Shown here: piece after piece, positions 9,906 to 20,567 of the stretch
Layout of the letters: each line of letters begins with the position of its first letter
Position numbering within the stretch: position 1 is the stretch's first letter
DNA from: Candidatus Gygaella obscura
Lineage (GTDB): Bacteria; Omnitrophota; Gorgyraeia; Gygaellales; Gygaellaceae
Assembly: GCA_030765485.1 (NCBI GenBank)
Contig: JAVCCR010000012.1
Coordinates: forward strand, 1 to 43,678
Length of the DNA: 43,678 nt
Reading direction: 5' to 3'
Program-made: the position numbers and the translations under genes
Notes under the pieces: generated by a model
Told to the model about the DNA's origin: nothing
What the model saw: the letters and a program-made list of their open reading frames with translations, nothing else
Database searches by the model: none

Positions 9906-11966
9906 TTATTCTCCTATAGGCAAAGTAAAACTAACGACTGTCCCTTCTCCCAATTTTGACTCTGCCCAGATATTACCATTATGAGCTTTGATAATTTGTT
10001 TACTTATTGCAAGACCTAAGCCTGTACCACCTGTTTTTCTTTCGCTTCCCTTTTCAAGTTGTTCAAATTGCTGAAAAAGTTTTGGTATATTTTGTTCTTT
10101 TATTCCCTTGCCGGTATCCCTTACTGAAACTAACAACACATCCCCTTTAGAACGTGTAGACAAAGTAATTTTACCCTTATCCGTAAACTTAATGGCGTTA
10201 TTAACCAGATTAGTTAAAACCTGAACAACTTTATCCCTATCAAAATTAATAAAAAGTAGATCTTTCTGAATATCTACTTCTATTGCTAAACCTTTTGCAG
10301 ACGCGACAGGAATCATAGTATTTTGAATCTCTTGAACAACCTCATTTATATTATTTTCTTTTATGTTAAAATCGATCTTGCCTACTTCGAGTTTAGAAAA
10401 ATCCAATACATCGTTAATCAAACGAGCTAATCTATCAACGTTGCGCTTAGCTATCTCAAGAAATTCTTTCTGCTCAGAGCTAATTTTTCCTGCTTCTTCA
10501 TCGTAAACAATAGAAACCCCTTCTTTGATAGCAGCTAAAGGAGTCCGCAGTTCATGAGAAACCATTGAAGTAAACTCTGACTTTATCTTAATTGCCTTTT
10601 CTAACTCTTTTGCATATTTATCTAACTTATCTTTTGCCTCTGTTAAATCTTCTAAAATATTCAAACTGGCATCTTGCGCATCGGTTAATTCTTTGGTGCG
10701 CTCTTTGACCTTTTCTTCAAGAAGTTTACTTAGCTCTTCAAATTTCACCTTTGATTTGTTTGTCTCTTGATGTTGTCCTTTTAACCTATTGACCATTTCT
10801 TTAAAAACGTCGGAAAATTGTTCAATCTCATCATTAGTATTTATATCCAAGCTAAAATTCCAGTCGCCGTCAATTATTTTTTCTGTAGCAATATGCAGTT
10901 TATGTATAGGCTTTATAAAAATATTTCCCAAAAAATATCCCAAAGGCACAGTGAGACTAACAGCCAATAAAAAAGCTAAAATCATTCCAAAGATTAAATC
11001 ACTTTGCGGAAAAAATACTGCTTTGAAGTCTTTTCCATAGAGCACGTACCATTCAACACCATTTTGGCTTAATATAGGGTTATTTAATTTTCTTATGGAA
11101 GCAAGTATCTTATTATTGTGAATATTTTCTTTTAAAACTCCTGTGAATTTGTTGGACTCTAACCACTGTGGGATTATATCCCCTGATATAATATGCATAC
11201 TTAAAGGCTTAATGTTTTTATAAAAAACCACAAGCCCACTTTTTTTCACTATTGAAACATAGCTTGTGTCTAAAAAAGGTAGGGTTTCCAGCGTGCTAAA
11301 TATTTGCTGTATATTCAATACTGTTTTACATACTCCTAAAACTTCACCATTACCTACATAAGGAACAGCTATATCTAAAGTCATTTGTCCTACAGATTCA
11401 TCAAAAGAAATGTCTTCAATTACAACCGCTCCTTTTCCGTTATTATAGGCTTTTTGCCACCATGCTTCATCTGCTTGATAAAAATCGCTCGTTTTGCTGC
11501 TTGCGGCAACTAAGCCGCCGTACCTGTCGGTTAAAAAAATCTCTAGTGTGTTCTTATCTGCATCTATTAGTCTCTTTAGTCTTTTACCTAGCGAACTATC
11601 GAGGTAACTTTTAAGAAAACTGCTATCCTTATTAGCCTTAAACCACTCAATATCATTGGCCTTTAAAATCTCTGTAATTTCTTCTTGAGGCTTTCCTCGA
11701 TAAGAAAGATTTTGATCTGTGATAGCCTGATGCCACATAGGGCTGGTTAAATGCATGCGGAGTTCTTCGACCTCCTGCATTAATATATCATTTACATACC
11801 TTGCCACTATAAAAGCGGTCTTGGAGAAATTTTTTCCTGCTTCTTGTCTAATTGAACGACTAGCAATTATGAAGCTTAATATGAGCGAAAATACAGATAT
11901 GCATATCCCTGTAAACACTACAAATAAAATAATTTTTCTTTTAACACCTGTTTTGCGCTGTGTCAT
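9906..11966 (-). CDS. Membrane sensor histidine kinase (periplasmic Cache-like sensor, HAMP, HisKA, HATPase)
   Basis: Two TM segments flank a sensor region; H-box FTSMVSHELRTPLAAIKEG; N-box VVQVLTNLVNNAIKFTD; DTGKGI; GGTGLGLAIS. Confidence 0.95.
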   Translation of the reverse strand: MTQRKTGVKRKIILFVVFTGICISVFSLILSFIIASRSIRQEAGKNFSKTAFIVARYVNDILMQEVEELRMHLTSPMWHQAITDQNLSYRGKPQEEITEILKANDIEWFKANKDSSFLKSYLDSSLGKRLKRLIDADKNTLEIFLTDRYGGLVAASSKTSDFYQADEAWWQKAYNNGKGAVVIEDISFDESVGQMTLDIAVPYVGNGEVLGVCKTVLNIQQIFSTLETLPFLDTSYVSIVKKSGLVVFYKNIKPLSMHIISGDIIPQWLESNKFTGVLKENIHNNKILASIRKLNNPILSQNGVEWYVLYGKDFKAVFFPQSDLIFGMILAFLLAVSLTVPLGYFLGNIFIKPIHKLHIATEKIIDGDWNFSLDINTNDEIEQFSDVFKEMVNRLKGQHQETNKSKVKFEELSKLLEEKVKERTKELTDAQDASLNILEDLTEAKDKLDKYAKELEKAIKIKSEFTSMVSHELRTPLAAIKEGVSIVYDEEAGKISSEQKEFLEIAKRNVDRLARLINDVLDFSKLEVGKIDFNIKENNINEVVQEIQNTMIPVASAKGLAIEVDIQKDLLFINFDRDKVVQVLTNLVNNAIKFTDKGKITLSTRSKGDVLLVSVRDTGKGIKEQNIPKLFQQFEQLEKGSERKTGGTGLGLAISKQIIKAHNGNIWAESKLGEGTVVSFTLPIGE

Positions 11967-12305
11967 TTATATAAAGCCTTCTATTTTTGATCCATCGGGA
12001 TGCAAATCAGGAAAGACATCTCTTCCTGACTCTTTTAACATATAACGCTTGCAATTAATATTATTACCACTGAGACAAAATGTTTCGGTTATCTTTAAGA
12101 ATTTATCAAAGTTGTTTGTCTTAAAAAAACTAAATGCCTTACATTGATCTATATTCTTACAGATATTCCTGGTTTTCTCAATTTTGATATAAAACGGACA
12201 ATCAGCATATTTTTCGCTATCGCAAAAATAAAACGTATCGCTTGGAATTTCTCCTATTTTTTCTCGGCATTCTCTTGAATAATCTTTAAAATAAGGACAG
12301 GTCAT
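11967..12305 (-). CDS. Small cysteine-rich protein of unknown function, apparently internally duplicated
   Basis: 112 aa ORF packed between kinase and PAS genes (1-nt and 4-nt gaps); FYFC-x6-C-PFY and ETFC-x7-C-KRY repeats. Confidence 0.75.
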   Translation of the reverse strand: MTCPYFKDYSRECREKIGEIPSDTFYFCDSEKYADCPFYIKIEKTRNICKNIDQCKAFSFFKTNNFDKFLKITETFCLSGNNINCKRYMLKESGRDVFPDLHPDGSKIEGFI

Positions 12306-12309
12306 TTTC

Positions 12310-13917
12310 TTACTTATTGCGTAGCTCCGACTTAAGATTTTTTATTTCCTGCTTCAGTTCTTTCATGCGCAGTTCTCTTCCAATAGTAATCTTCTGGAAT
12401 CTCTCTAAAGATTCTATTCTTTGTTTTAATTCTTTTTCCAGTATTTTTTGCTCTGTGATATCTCGCGCAATAACAGATGCCCCAACAATTCTCCTCTCCA
12501 CATCTACTATCGGAGAAACAGTCAAGGAAACATCTATCTTTCCCTTTTTTTTCGTCATGCGAGTTGTTTCCATGCGAATGATACTTTCTCCTTTTTTAAT
12601 TTTATCAAAAGTTATTTCTACTTCTTCCGCTTTGCCCGGAGGAATAATCTTAGTTATGTGATTTCCCATGATTTCTTCTGTGGTGTATCCATAGATTTTC
12701 TCAGCCCCTTGGTTCCAGGCAATAATATTACCGTTTAAATCCTTACCTATTATGGCGTCTTCGGAATTATCGACAATAGAGACGAGTCTATTTTGAACAA
12801 TTTCAGCTTGAATTCTTTTTGTAACATCTTCGACCATCTCAATAGCTGCGACAATATTACCGTTTTTATCTCTGACTACCGAAGAAATAATTCTGAAATT
12901 AATAATCTTTTCTCCTGTGGGTGTTTCGGTAATCGCCTCATGGACCTGCCCATCTTTTAAACTTATAGCTGTAGGACAGTAACTACATTTTTCATCACGG
13001 GACGGGTTATTAAACGCCTTGTAGCAAATAGGTTTCTTACTTACATCAATATGTGGAAACCAACTTTTCATTTTTTTGTTTAAAGATAGTATTTCCATAT
13101 TCGGGCTGATCAACGACACTCCTATTTCAATATTATCAAGTATTGCCTTTAGTTTTTGCTCGGACTCTCTTAATTCATTCTCTATTTTCTTTCTCTGTGT
13201 AATATCGCTTATTACATGTACCACACCATTAAAATTATTATCCTTATTAAATATCGGTGATGTGGTTACGCTGACAAATGGACCTTCTGGCGAAAAGGCA
13301 ATCTCGGAATTTTCAGCCTTTTTACTCTGAATTGTTTTTACATGCGGGCAACTGTCTACAGGATGTTTAGTCCCATGAACTATTTCATAACACTTCTTAC
13401 CTATAACTTGGTCTTCTCTAAGCTTAAACAAATCCAAGAATGCTTTATTTGCCTTTACAATATTGAAATCGTTATCCATGATCGATACCGAATCAACAAT
13501 AGCATCAAAAGTATGCCTCCACTCATTAACAGCACGAACCAGTAGATATTCAGCCTGCTTTTTTTCAGTAATATCAATAATAATCCCGATAAGTCCTGAG
13601 ACGTCGCCTTTTTCATCTTTGAAAGTGCTTTTTTTAAATAATACGTTTGACCTTGTCCCATCTGCATGCTCGACACTCGACTCGTATTCCTGGATGCCCT
13701 TAGATTCAATAAGCTCTTTATCCTTTGCTTCGTAAACTTCGGCCAAGTCTTTTGGAGAAAGATCATAAATCGTTTTATTGATAATTTTTTCTCTCGGTCG
13801 ACCTAAAAACTTCTCAAATGCCTTATTACAACCAAGATAATTCCCATTCTTATCCTTATAAAAAATCGGGAGGGTTATAGCATTTATTAGGCTTTGGAAA
13901 AACTTATTATCGTCCAT
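12310..13917 (-). CDS. Multi-PAS sensor protein without kinase or output domain
   Basis: Several PAS units (GLIGIIIDITEKKQAE, GVVHVISDITQRKKIE, AAIEMVEDVTKRIQAE, GASVIARDITEQKILE); C-terminal coiled coil ERFQKITIGRELRMKELKQEIKNLKSELRNK then stop. Confidence 0.9.
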   Translation of the reverse strand: MDDNKFFQSLINAITLPIFYKDKNGNYLGCNKAFEKFLGRPREKIINKTIYDLSPKDLAEVYEAKDKELIESKGIQEYESSVEHADGTRSNVLFKKSTFKDEKGDVSGLIGIIIDITEKKQAEYLLVRAVNEWRHTFDAIVDSVSIMDNDFNIVKANKAFLDLFKLREDQVIGKKCYEIVHGTKHPVDSCPHVKTIQSKKAENSEIAFSPEGPFVSVTTSPIFNKDNNFNGVVHVISDITQRKKIENELRESEQKLKAILDNIEIGVSLISPNMEILSLNKKMKSWFPHIDVSKKPICYKAFNNPSRDEKCSYCPTAISLKDGQVHEAITETPTGEKIINFRIISSVVRDKNGNIVAAIEMVEDVTKRIQAEIVQNRLVSIVDNSEDAIIGKDLNGNIIAWNQGAEKIYGYTTEEIMGNHITKIIPPGKAEEVEITFDKIKKGESIIRMETTRMTKKKGKIDVSLTVSPIVDVERRIVGASVIARDITEQKILEKELKQRIESLERFQKITIGRELRMKELKQEIKNLKSELRNK

Positions 13918-16026
13918 TTACTTTTTCCTTCTTAAAAGCATTTTTATCCTTGCCAACAACTTATCTTTATCAAATGGCTTAGTGATATAATCATCAGCAC
14001 CTACGTCTATTCCCTTGATTTCACTATCCTTATCTTGACGAGCAGTAAGCATAATAATTGGGATAGAGGCGGTTTCCAGACTTGTCTTTAAGGCATTAAT
14101 TGCCTCATATCCATTAAGTTTTGGCATGGTCACATCGGTTATAATTAAATCTGGTTTTTTGTTATACGCCAACTCGACCAATTCTTCACCGTCTCTGGAA
14201 AGAATGATATAGTACCCAGCAGCCTCTAAGCGTTTTTTAACCAACATTAATAAATCTTCTTCGTCATCTGAAACAAGGATTTTTAGCTTTTCTCCGGTTT
14301 CCACGGACTTTTGAATGACTTTATCTTTTTCGGCTACGCCAATTATTTTTGCCACATCCTCAATACAAACAATCCCCTCTTTTACTTTTTTCATCGCCGA
14401 TAAAGTAAGTGAATTTGATCCTGCATTTTGCGCTTCGTTTAAAATTACATGTTCGGGGCTCTTTGCCGTTATCAAGTCTTTCAACTTATCATTAATCTTT
14501 AGGATTTCAAAAGCTGCGGTTCTGCCAAAATACCCGGAATAACCACATTTCTTGCATCCTTTTGCACGGTAAAATTTATCAATCTTAAGATTATCGATAT
14601 ATTTCTTAAAATCCTCTAAAAGTTTTCCATTCGGTTTATACTCCTCTTTACATTCCGGACAGATAAGTTTTACCAAACGCTGTGCCACAACAAGAATTAA
14701 AGAAGAAGCCACTAAATACGCCTCTAAGCCTATATCGAAAAGCCTGGTAATTGAACTTACAGCGTTGTTGGTATGTAGGGTTGAAAAAACCAAATGTCCC
14801 GTCAGGGACGACCTAAAAGCAATCTCAGCTGTATCTTTATCTCTTATTTCTCCTACTAAGATTACATTGGGATCCTGACGTAAAAGACTTCTTAATCCAT
14901 TTGCAAAAGTAACATCTTTTGCAGGATTAACCTGCATCTGATTAACGCCTTCGATCAAATACTCTATAGGGTCTTCTATGGTAACGATATTTTTATTCTC
15001 TGCCTTAATTGAATTAAGCGTTGCGTAAAGGGTGCTGGTTTTACCAGAGCCTGTTGGTCCGGTTATAAGAATAATACCCTGCGGACTTGCGATCGCTTCT
15101 TTGTAAAGTTTTATTTCGTTTTCATCAAAACCAATTCTTGAAAGTTCAATCTTTGCCTCTTCAGGATCAAGTACTCTTATCTCAAGTTTTTCGCCATGGA
15201 ATGTAGGTATAGTTGATATTCTAAGGTCGATTCTTTTACCGTTAAGAGATATCTTTGCCCTCCCATCCTGAGGTTTCCTAGTTTCAGTAATATCAAGACC
15301 GGATAAAACCTTGATTCGACTAATTAAAGCCGGATGGACGCTACCGGGAACATCCATAATATTTCTTAAATCTCCGTCAATTCTATAACGTACTTTGCTA
15401 ATTTTTTCTTGCGCTTCAATATGTATATCGCTTGCTCTTTTTTTAACCGCATCGTTAATTATAAGACTTGTTAATTTAACCGTGGGAGATGTATGATTTT
15501 GTTTTTCATGCCTGTTAACAGAAACCAATTCTTCGTTTTCATCCTTTATAAGTTCAATCTTAACATCATCCTTAAAATTCTTCAAAATATCATAAAGAGA
15601 GTCATCAAAGTTGTAGCTTTTTTCGATAAACTCGTTAACTTGTGATTTTTTACACAGAATAGCTTTAAGATTCTGTTTGGTAATTGCCCTTATGTCATCT
15701 AAAACCACCACATTTTGCACGTCACTTGTAGCAATAAGCACATGGTCGGAGTCTTTTCTTAAAGCAAAAACTCCGTACCGCTTTGCCAATTCGTAAGGAA
15801 TCAGCTTTAAAACATTCACATCTAACTTCTCTTTTTCTAAATCAACTACGGGTTGATTAAACATGCGGGAAGATATCTTTAGTAAGTCATCTTCATTAAC
15901 AAAACCCATATCAATAAGTAAATCCTGAATAGGCTTTTGTGCACCCTTTTGTTTAATTTTAGCATCTTCAAATTGCTCTTTAGTAATCAAACCTTCTTTT
16001 ATCAAGGAGTCCGTTAACAATGACAT
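13918..16026 (-). CDS. PilB/GspE-type secretion/pilus assembly ATPase with C-terminal receiver domain
   Basis: N-terminal MshEN-like region; Walker A GPTGSGKTSTLY; Asp box VTIEDPIEYLIEGVNQMQVN; Walker B LRQDPNVILVGEIRD; CPEC...CKKCGYSGYFGRTAAFEIL zinc motif; C-terminal ILVSDDEEDLL...LIITDVTMPKLNG...MLTAR...KPFDKDKL. Confidence 0.95.
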   Translation of the reverse strand: MSLLTDSLIKEGLITKEQFEDAKIKQKGAQKPIQDLLIDMGFVNEDDLLKISSRMFNQPVVDLEKEKLDVNVLKLIPYELAKRYGVFALRKDSDHVLIATSDVQNVVVLDDIRAITKQNLKAILCKKSQVNEFIEKSYNFDDSLYDILKNFKDDVKIELIKDENEELVSVNRHEKQNHTSPTVKLTSLIINDAVKKRASDIHIEAQEKISKVRYRIDGDLRNIMDVPGSVHPALISRIKVLSGLDITETRKPQDGRAKISLNGKRIDLRISTIPTFHGEKLEIRVLDPEEAKIELSRIGFDENEIKLYKEAIASPQGIILITGPTGSGKTSTLYATLNSIKAENKNIVTIEDPIEYLIEGVNQMQVNPAKDVTFANGLRSLLRQDPNVILVGEIRDKDTAEIAFRSSLTGHLVFSTLHTNNAVSSITRLFDIGLEAYLVASSLILVVAQRLVKLICPECKEEYKPNGKLLEDFKKYIDNLKIDKFYRAKGCKKCGYSGYFGRTAAFEILKINDKLKDLITAKSPEHVILNEAQNAGSNSLTLSAMKKVKEGIVCIEDVAKIIGVAEKDKVIQKSVETGEKLKILVSDDEEDLLMLVKKRLEAAGYYIILSRDGEELVELAYNKKPDLIITDVTMPKLNGYEAINALKTSLETASIPIIMLTARQDKDSEIKGIDVGADDYITKPFDKDKLLARIKMLLRRKK

Positions 16027-16030
16027 GCCT

Positions 16031-16399
16031 TTATTTATCTCCTAAAAGACGAACGATATTTGTAAGAAGCTCATCGGCATCATAAGGTTTTTCCATAAAA
16101 GCATCCACACCTTCATCTATTATTTTTTTCTTATGCTGTTCATCTTTAGAAGCAGTGAGCACTAGTATAGGAATGCTCTGTAGCTGTGAAGAAAGCCTTA
16201 TGTTTTTCAATACACTCAAGCCCCCTCCTGCAGGAAGCATCAAATCCAGTATAATTAAATTAGGTAGAATCTCATGCGCCATTTTAACACCCTGATAGGC
16301 ATCTTCAGCAATTGCTACATCAAACCCATGGTTTTTAAGACGTTTCGATACTACTCTCGCTGCATCAGGCTCATCTTCTATAATTAATATCTTAGCCAT
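16031..16399 (-). CDS. Stand-alone response regulator receiver
   Basis: ILIIEDEPDAARVV, NLIILDLMLPAGGG, ILVLTAS, FMEKPYDADELL. Confidence 0.95.
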   Translation of the reverse strand: MAKILIIEDEPDAARVVSKRLKNHGFDVAIAEDAYQGVKMAHEILPNLIILDLMLPAGGGLSVLKNIRLSSQLQSIPILVLTASKDEQHKKKIIDEGVDAFMEKPYDADELLTNIVRLLGDK

Positions 16400-16468
16400 A
16401 AACTACTCCTTCCATTATATTAACTATAACAAAAAATATTTTTATGTAGATGAACATTGCGCTATCCC

Positions 16469-17089
16469 TCAATGACTTCTGACAATTTCTTTAACTCTCA
16501 TAAGCCTAACAAGATTACCACGTTCAATCTCATTCAGTTTTTGGCTTATATTTCTAATTGTTGCTTCTATAGAAGGAATCAAGGTGTATTCTAACGCATT
16601 GACTCGCCTACGAGTACGCTCTATCTCAATTGAAAGTATCTCAAGTGTTTTTAGACTTGAGGCCAGCTTACATAGTATAGCGATATAATCTTTTGCATGA
16701 TCCATAGCAACGTCCAATTGCGCACTAGCTTTAAAATAATCGTATTTTTTCTCTATTCCAATCTTTACAACATTAAAAACAGGCACCTTAACATTCATTA
16801 TCCGCTGCGATGATATATCTAAGTTGATTTCGGATTCTATCCTAGAAAGACTTTCCAAAAAAACATCTTTTGCAGAAGTTATTCGGCAATAAATAAGACT
16901 ATCATATATAATCTTTGTCTTTTTCTGGAATTCATCATTTATTGAATTAAAATCCTTGATAAGTACCAAAAAGCGACGCATCATTTCCTCAAGCTTACCC
17001 TGTAAAAGCTTGTGTCCTCTTTTGGCAAGACCAAGCCTCTTCTTAAGACGCAATAACTCCATTCTGTTAGGATTAACTCTTAGGATCAT
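16469..17089 (-). CDS. atpD: V/A-type ATPase subunit D
   Basis: [35 protein letters not shown] and [33 protein letters not shown]. Confidence 0.95.
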   Translation of the reverse strand: MILRVNPNRMELLRLKKRLGLAKRGHKLLQGKLEEMMRRFLVLIKDFNSINDEFQKKTKIIYDSLIYCRITSAKDVFLESLSRIESEINLDISSQRIMNVKVPVFNVVKIGIEKKYDYFKASAQLDVAMDHAKDYIAILCKLASSLKTLEILSIEIERTRRRVNALEYTLIPSIEATIRNISQKLNEIERGNLVRLMRVKEIVRSH

Positions 17090-18456
17090 TTCGAATAATA
17101 TTTATCCAGATATTCTTCCCGGATTCGCTTTAATTCCTGTTTGGGCAATTTATTAAGCAGGCTCCAGCCAATAGAAAGCGAATCTTCTATCGTACGATTC
17201 TCATATTCAGACTGCCTGACAAAGTTTTCTTCAAAATCATTGGCAAATTGTAAATATATCTTATCGATTTCAGAAAGCGCTGCTTCTCCAAGGATAACTG
17301 CCAATTCTCTTGCCTCTTTCCCCTTGGCATAACAGGCAAATAGCTGATTTAACACATCCGAGTGATCTTCTCTAGTCTTTTCTTTACCAATTCCTTTATC
17401 CTTCAACCTAGAAAGACTAGGTAAAACATCTACCGGTGGATAAATTCCTTTTCTGTGTAGTTCGCGCGATAGAATAATCTGACCCTCTGTAATATAGCCG
17501 GTCAAATCAGGGATAGGATGGGTTTTATCATCTTCAGGCATAGTCAAAACAGGTAAAAGCGTAATCGAACCCTTTTTGCCCTTTACCCGGCCTGCTCTCT
17601 CATATAGCGAAGCAAGATCTGTATATAAATAACCAGGGTATCCGCGCCTTCCAGGGATTTCTTTTCTGGCAGCAGAAACCTCCCTTAAGGATTCGCAGTA
17701 AAAAGACATATCTATTAAGATAACTAAAACATGCATATCTAAATCAAATGCAAAATATTCAGCGCATGTCAAAGCAAGTCTAGGGGTAGAAATCCTTTCA
17801 ATCGCCGGATCATTGGCAAGATTTATAAAAAGCGTGCTGCGTTCTATTGCGCCGGTTTTATAAAAATCCTTCATAAAAAAGTCGGCCTCTTCAAAAGTAA
17901 TCCCCATTGCGGCAAATACTACAGCAAATGATTCCTTTTTACCTAATACTGCAGCCTGCCTTGCAATTTGAGCGCTTACCTTAGCATGAGGTAATCCCGC
18001 ACCTGAAAAAACAGGAAGCTTTTGTCCACGTACCAAAGGGTTCATACAGTCTATCGTGGATATTCCAGTTTGGATAAATTCCGATGGGTAATCTCTTGTA
18101 TAAGGATTAATCGGATTACCATTAATATCCAGTCTTTTCTCTGGTATTATCTGCGGACCATTATCTTTTGCTCTTCCTGCGCCATCAAAAATCCTTCCCA
18201 GTAAATCCTTAGATACTCCCAATTCCTGAACGCGGCCCAAGAATCTTACTTTTGAACTTTCAACATCTAAACCAATAGTACCTTCAAACATCTGCACTAA
18301 AGCCCTATCTTCCTGAACTTCTAAAACCTTACCCCTTCTTATCTCTTTGTTGGAAAATTCCACTTCCACAAGCTCAGAATATTTTACATCCTTGGTTTTT
18401 TCAACAATAACTAAAGGCCCGGATATAGAATTAATTGTTAAATATTCTTTCTGCAT
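17086..18456 (-). CDS. atpB: V/A-type ATPase subunit B
   Basis: [80 protein letters not shown]-type region. Confidence 0.96.
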   Translation of the reverse strand: MQKEYLTINSISGPLVIVEKTKDVKYSELVEVEFSNKEIRRGKVLEVQEDRALVQMFEGTIGLDVESSKVRFLGRVQELGVSKDLLGRIFDGAGRAKDNGPQIIPEKRLDINGNPINPYTRDYPSEFIQTGISTIDCMNPLVRGQKLPVFSGAGLPHAKVSAQIARQAAVLGKKESFAVVFAAMGITFEEADFFMKDFYKTGAIERSTLFINLANDPAIERISTPRLALTCAEYFAFDLDMHVLVILIDMSFYCESLREVSAARKEIPGRRGYPGYLYTDLASLYERAGRVKGKKGSITLLPVLTMPEDDKTHPIPDLTGYITEGQIILSRELHRKGIYPPVDVLPSLSRLKDKGIGKEKTREDHSDVLNQLFACYAKGKEARELAVILGEAALSEIDKIYLQFANDFEENFVRQSEYENRTIEDSLSIGWSLLNKLPKQELKRIREEYLDKYYSK

Positions 18457-18462
18457 AAAAAA

Positions 18463-20217
18463 TTACTCCTCGCTTTTTTCAAACTCATTTTTTAATTCCT
18501 GTTCAAACTTATCAAAATCGCTAATCTTATTTTCCTCGATATATTTTAACCTACTGATTTTTTCTCTTATTTTAAAATTTGTGATTTTTTCTAAATCCAT
18601 ACCTTTATTCAGCGCATCCTTTGCAAAAACAAAAAACTGCATAATGATTTTTAAAATACGGTGCTGTTTAACTAAAGAAGTATAGGTATCTATTTCATGG
18701 AATGCATTCTGATGTAGGAAATCTTCTCTTATTGACTTTGCCACTTCCAATACAAGCCTATCTTCAAAAGATAAAGAATCCAAACCTACCAAGCGGGCAA
18801 TCTCTAAAAGAGAACTTTCTTTTTCCAATAAACGCATAGCCTCAATTCTTAAATCAACCTGATCCTGAGAAATATTCTTTTTAATAAATTCATTTAAATT
18901 ATCATGATAAAGAGAGTAACTCTCCAACCAATTTATTGCAGGAAAATGCCGTGCGTGCGCCAACTTTTCATCCAGACCCCAGAAAACCTTAACAACTCTC
19001 AAGGTTGCCTGAACTACCGGATCAGACAAATCCCCTCCCGGAGGAGATACTGCACCCATAATGCTTAAAGTCCCTTTACGTTTATCTGAACCTAAACATT
19101 CCACCACGCCTGCTCTTTCATAAAACTGCGCTAGGCGGCTGGATAAATAAGCCGGATACCCTTCTTCTCCAGGCATCTCTTCAAGACGACCAGATATTTC
19201 ACGCAAGGCCTCTGCCCAACGAGAAGTAGAATCAGCCATTATGGCAACATTATAACCCATGTCTCTGAAGTATTCGGCAATGGTTATGCCTGTATAAATT
19301 GATGCCTCTCGGGCAGCAACCGGCATATTAGATGTATTGGCAATAACTACAGTGCGCTCCAATAACGGTCTTCCAGTACGCGGATCTTTAAGCTGAGGAA
19401 AACTAAGCAATAAATCCGCACATTCATTACCTCTTTCACCACAGGCTATATAAACAATAATATCAGCATCAGACCACTTGGCTATCTCATGCATAGTAAC
19501 AGTTTTACCAGCTCCAAAAGGACCAGGAATGCAAGCTGTACCTCCTTTTGTCATAGGAAAAAATGTATCGATTACACGCTGACCGGTGGTAAGCGGTACA
19601 TCAGGCGAAAACTTTTTACTAAAAGGTCTGGGGTTTCGAACAGGCCATACCTGAGCCATGCTTATTTCTTCTTTTTTATTTTTTGTGCTTATTAAAACTA
19701 CCTTTTCCTTAATGTTAAAATCTCCCTCCGCTATCTCAATAATCTCACCCTCTAAAAACACAGGAACCATAATCTTATGCTTAATCAAGGCGGTTTCATC
19801 CACCTCTCCTAAGATGTCTCCAGGATAGACATGATCACCTTTTTTAGCAATAGGCCGGAAATGCCATTTTTTCTCATAATCTAAAGCACTAATCTTAACT
19901 CCACGGGGAATAAAATCCCCATATTTTAAGCTGATCTTGTCTAAAGGTCTTTGTACTCCATCATAGATAGACCCTAAAAGCCCAGGGCCTAATTCTACAG
20001 TCAAAGGACTATTAACAAGCTCCACATTTTCTCCCGGGCCAATACCAGTTGTCTCTTCATAAACCTGTATATAGGCCTTATCTGATTTTAACTCGATTAT
20101 CTCTCCTGCCAGGCCTTTATCAGAAACCCTTACCAAATCATACATTTTTGCACCTCTACAACCAGAGGCAACAACTAAAGGCCCTGCTACTTTAATAATC
20201 TTTGGTTTCTTGTTCAT
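18463..20217 (-). CDS. atpA: V/A-type ATPase catalytic subunit A
   Basis: P-loop [73 protein letters not shown]. Confidence 0.97.
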   Translation of the reverse strand: MNKKPKIIKVAGPLVVASGCRGAKMYDLVRVSDKGLAGEIIELKSDKAYIQVYEETTGIGPGENVELVNSPLTVELGPGLLGSIYDGVQRPLDKISLKYGDFIPRGVKISALDYEKKWHFRPIAKKGDHVYPGDILGEVDETALIKHKIMVPVFLEGEIIEIAEGDFNIKEKVVLISTKNKKEEISMAQVWPVRNPRPFSKKFSPDVPLTTGQRVIDTFFPMTKGGTACIPGPFGAGKTVTMHEIAKWSDADIIVYIACGERGNECADLLLSFPQLKDPRTGRPLLERTVVIANTSNMPVAAREASIYTGITIAEYFRDMGYNVAIMADSTSRWAEALREISGRLEEMPGEEGYPAYLSSRLAQFYERAGVVECLGSDKRKGTLSIMGAVSPPGGDLSDPVVQATLRVVKVFWGLDEKLAHARHFPAINWLESYSLYHDNLNEFIKKNISQDQVDLRIEAMRLLEKESSLLEIARLVGLDSLSFEDRLVLEVAKSIREDFLHQNAFHEIDTYTSLVKQHRILKIIMQFFVFAKDALNKGMDLEKITNFKIREKISRLKYIEENKISDFDKFEQELKNEFEKSEE

Positions 20218-20246
20218 CTAATACTCCTATTGCTGATTAAAATTTA

Positions 20247-20567
20247 CTAAATCTTACCAATTGCTTTTAACCTAATGTTTTTAATAATTTCCCCTATTGA
20301 ATCCTTAGACTCCTTGTTGGAAAAGGGGATAAAAATCGGGAATTCTTTTTCTTTGTAATCCAAAAACGCTTCTTTATTTTTTATAAAGAAAACTTCTTCA
20401 ACAAGACAAATCTTTGTCTCAGAAGCAACAATTTTCTTTACATTATCGCTGATATCATCGTTTTCTTCAACAATATAAACAGTAAAACCTATAGCCTTGA
20501 AACCAACTACCCTGTCTTCCCTGCCCAAAACAGCAAAATTTTCTTGCGTCAAATTATTTTCAGACAT
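20247..20567 (-). CDS. atpF: V/A-type ATPase subunit F
   Basis: 106 aa; AVLGREDRVVGFKAIGFTVYIVE; correct size and position between C and A. Confidence 0.85.
   Translation of the reverse strand: MSENNLTQENFAVLGREDRVVGFKAIGFTVYIVEENDDISDNVKKIVASETKICLVEEVFFIKNKEAFLDYKEKEFPIFIPFSNKESKDSIGEIIKNIRLKAIGKI

Noticed and set aside
13455-13766. 103-aa minus-strand ORF inside the PAS gene
   Set aside because: Out-of-frame overlap with a well-supported PAS-coding frame.
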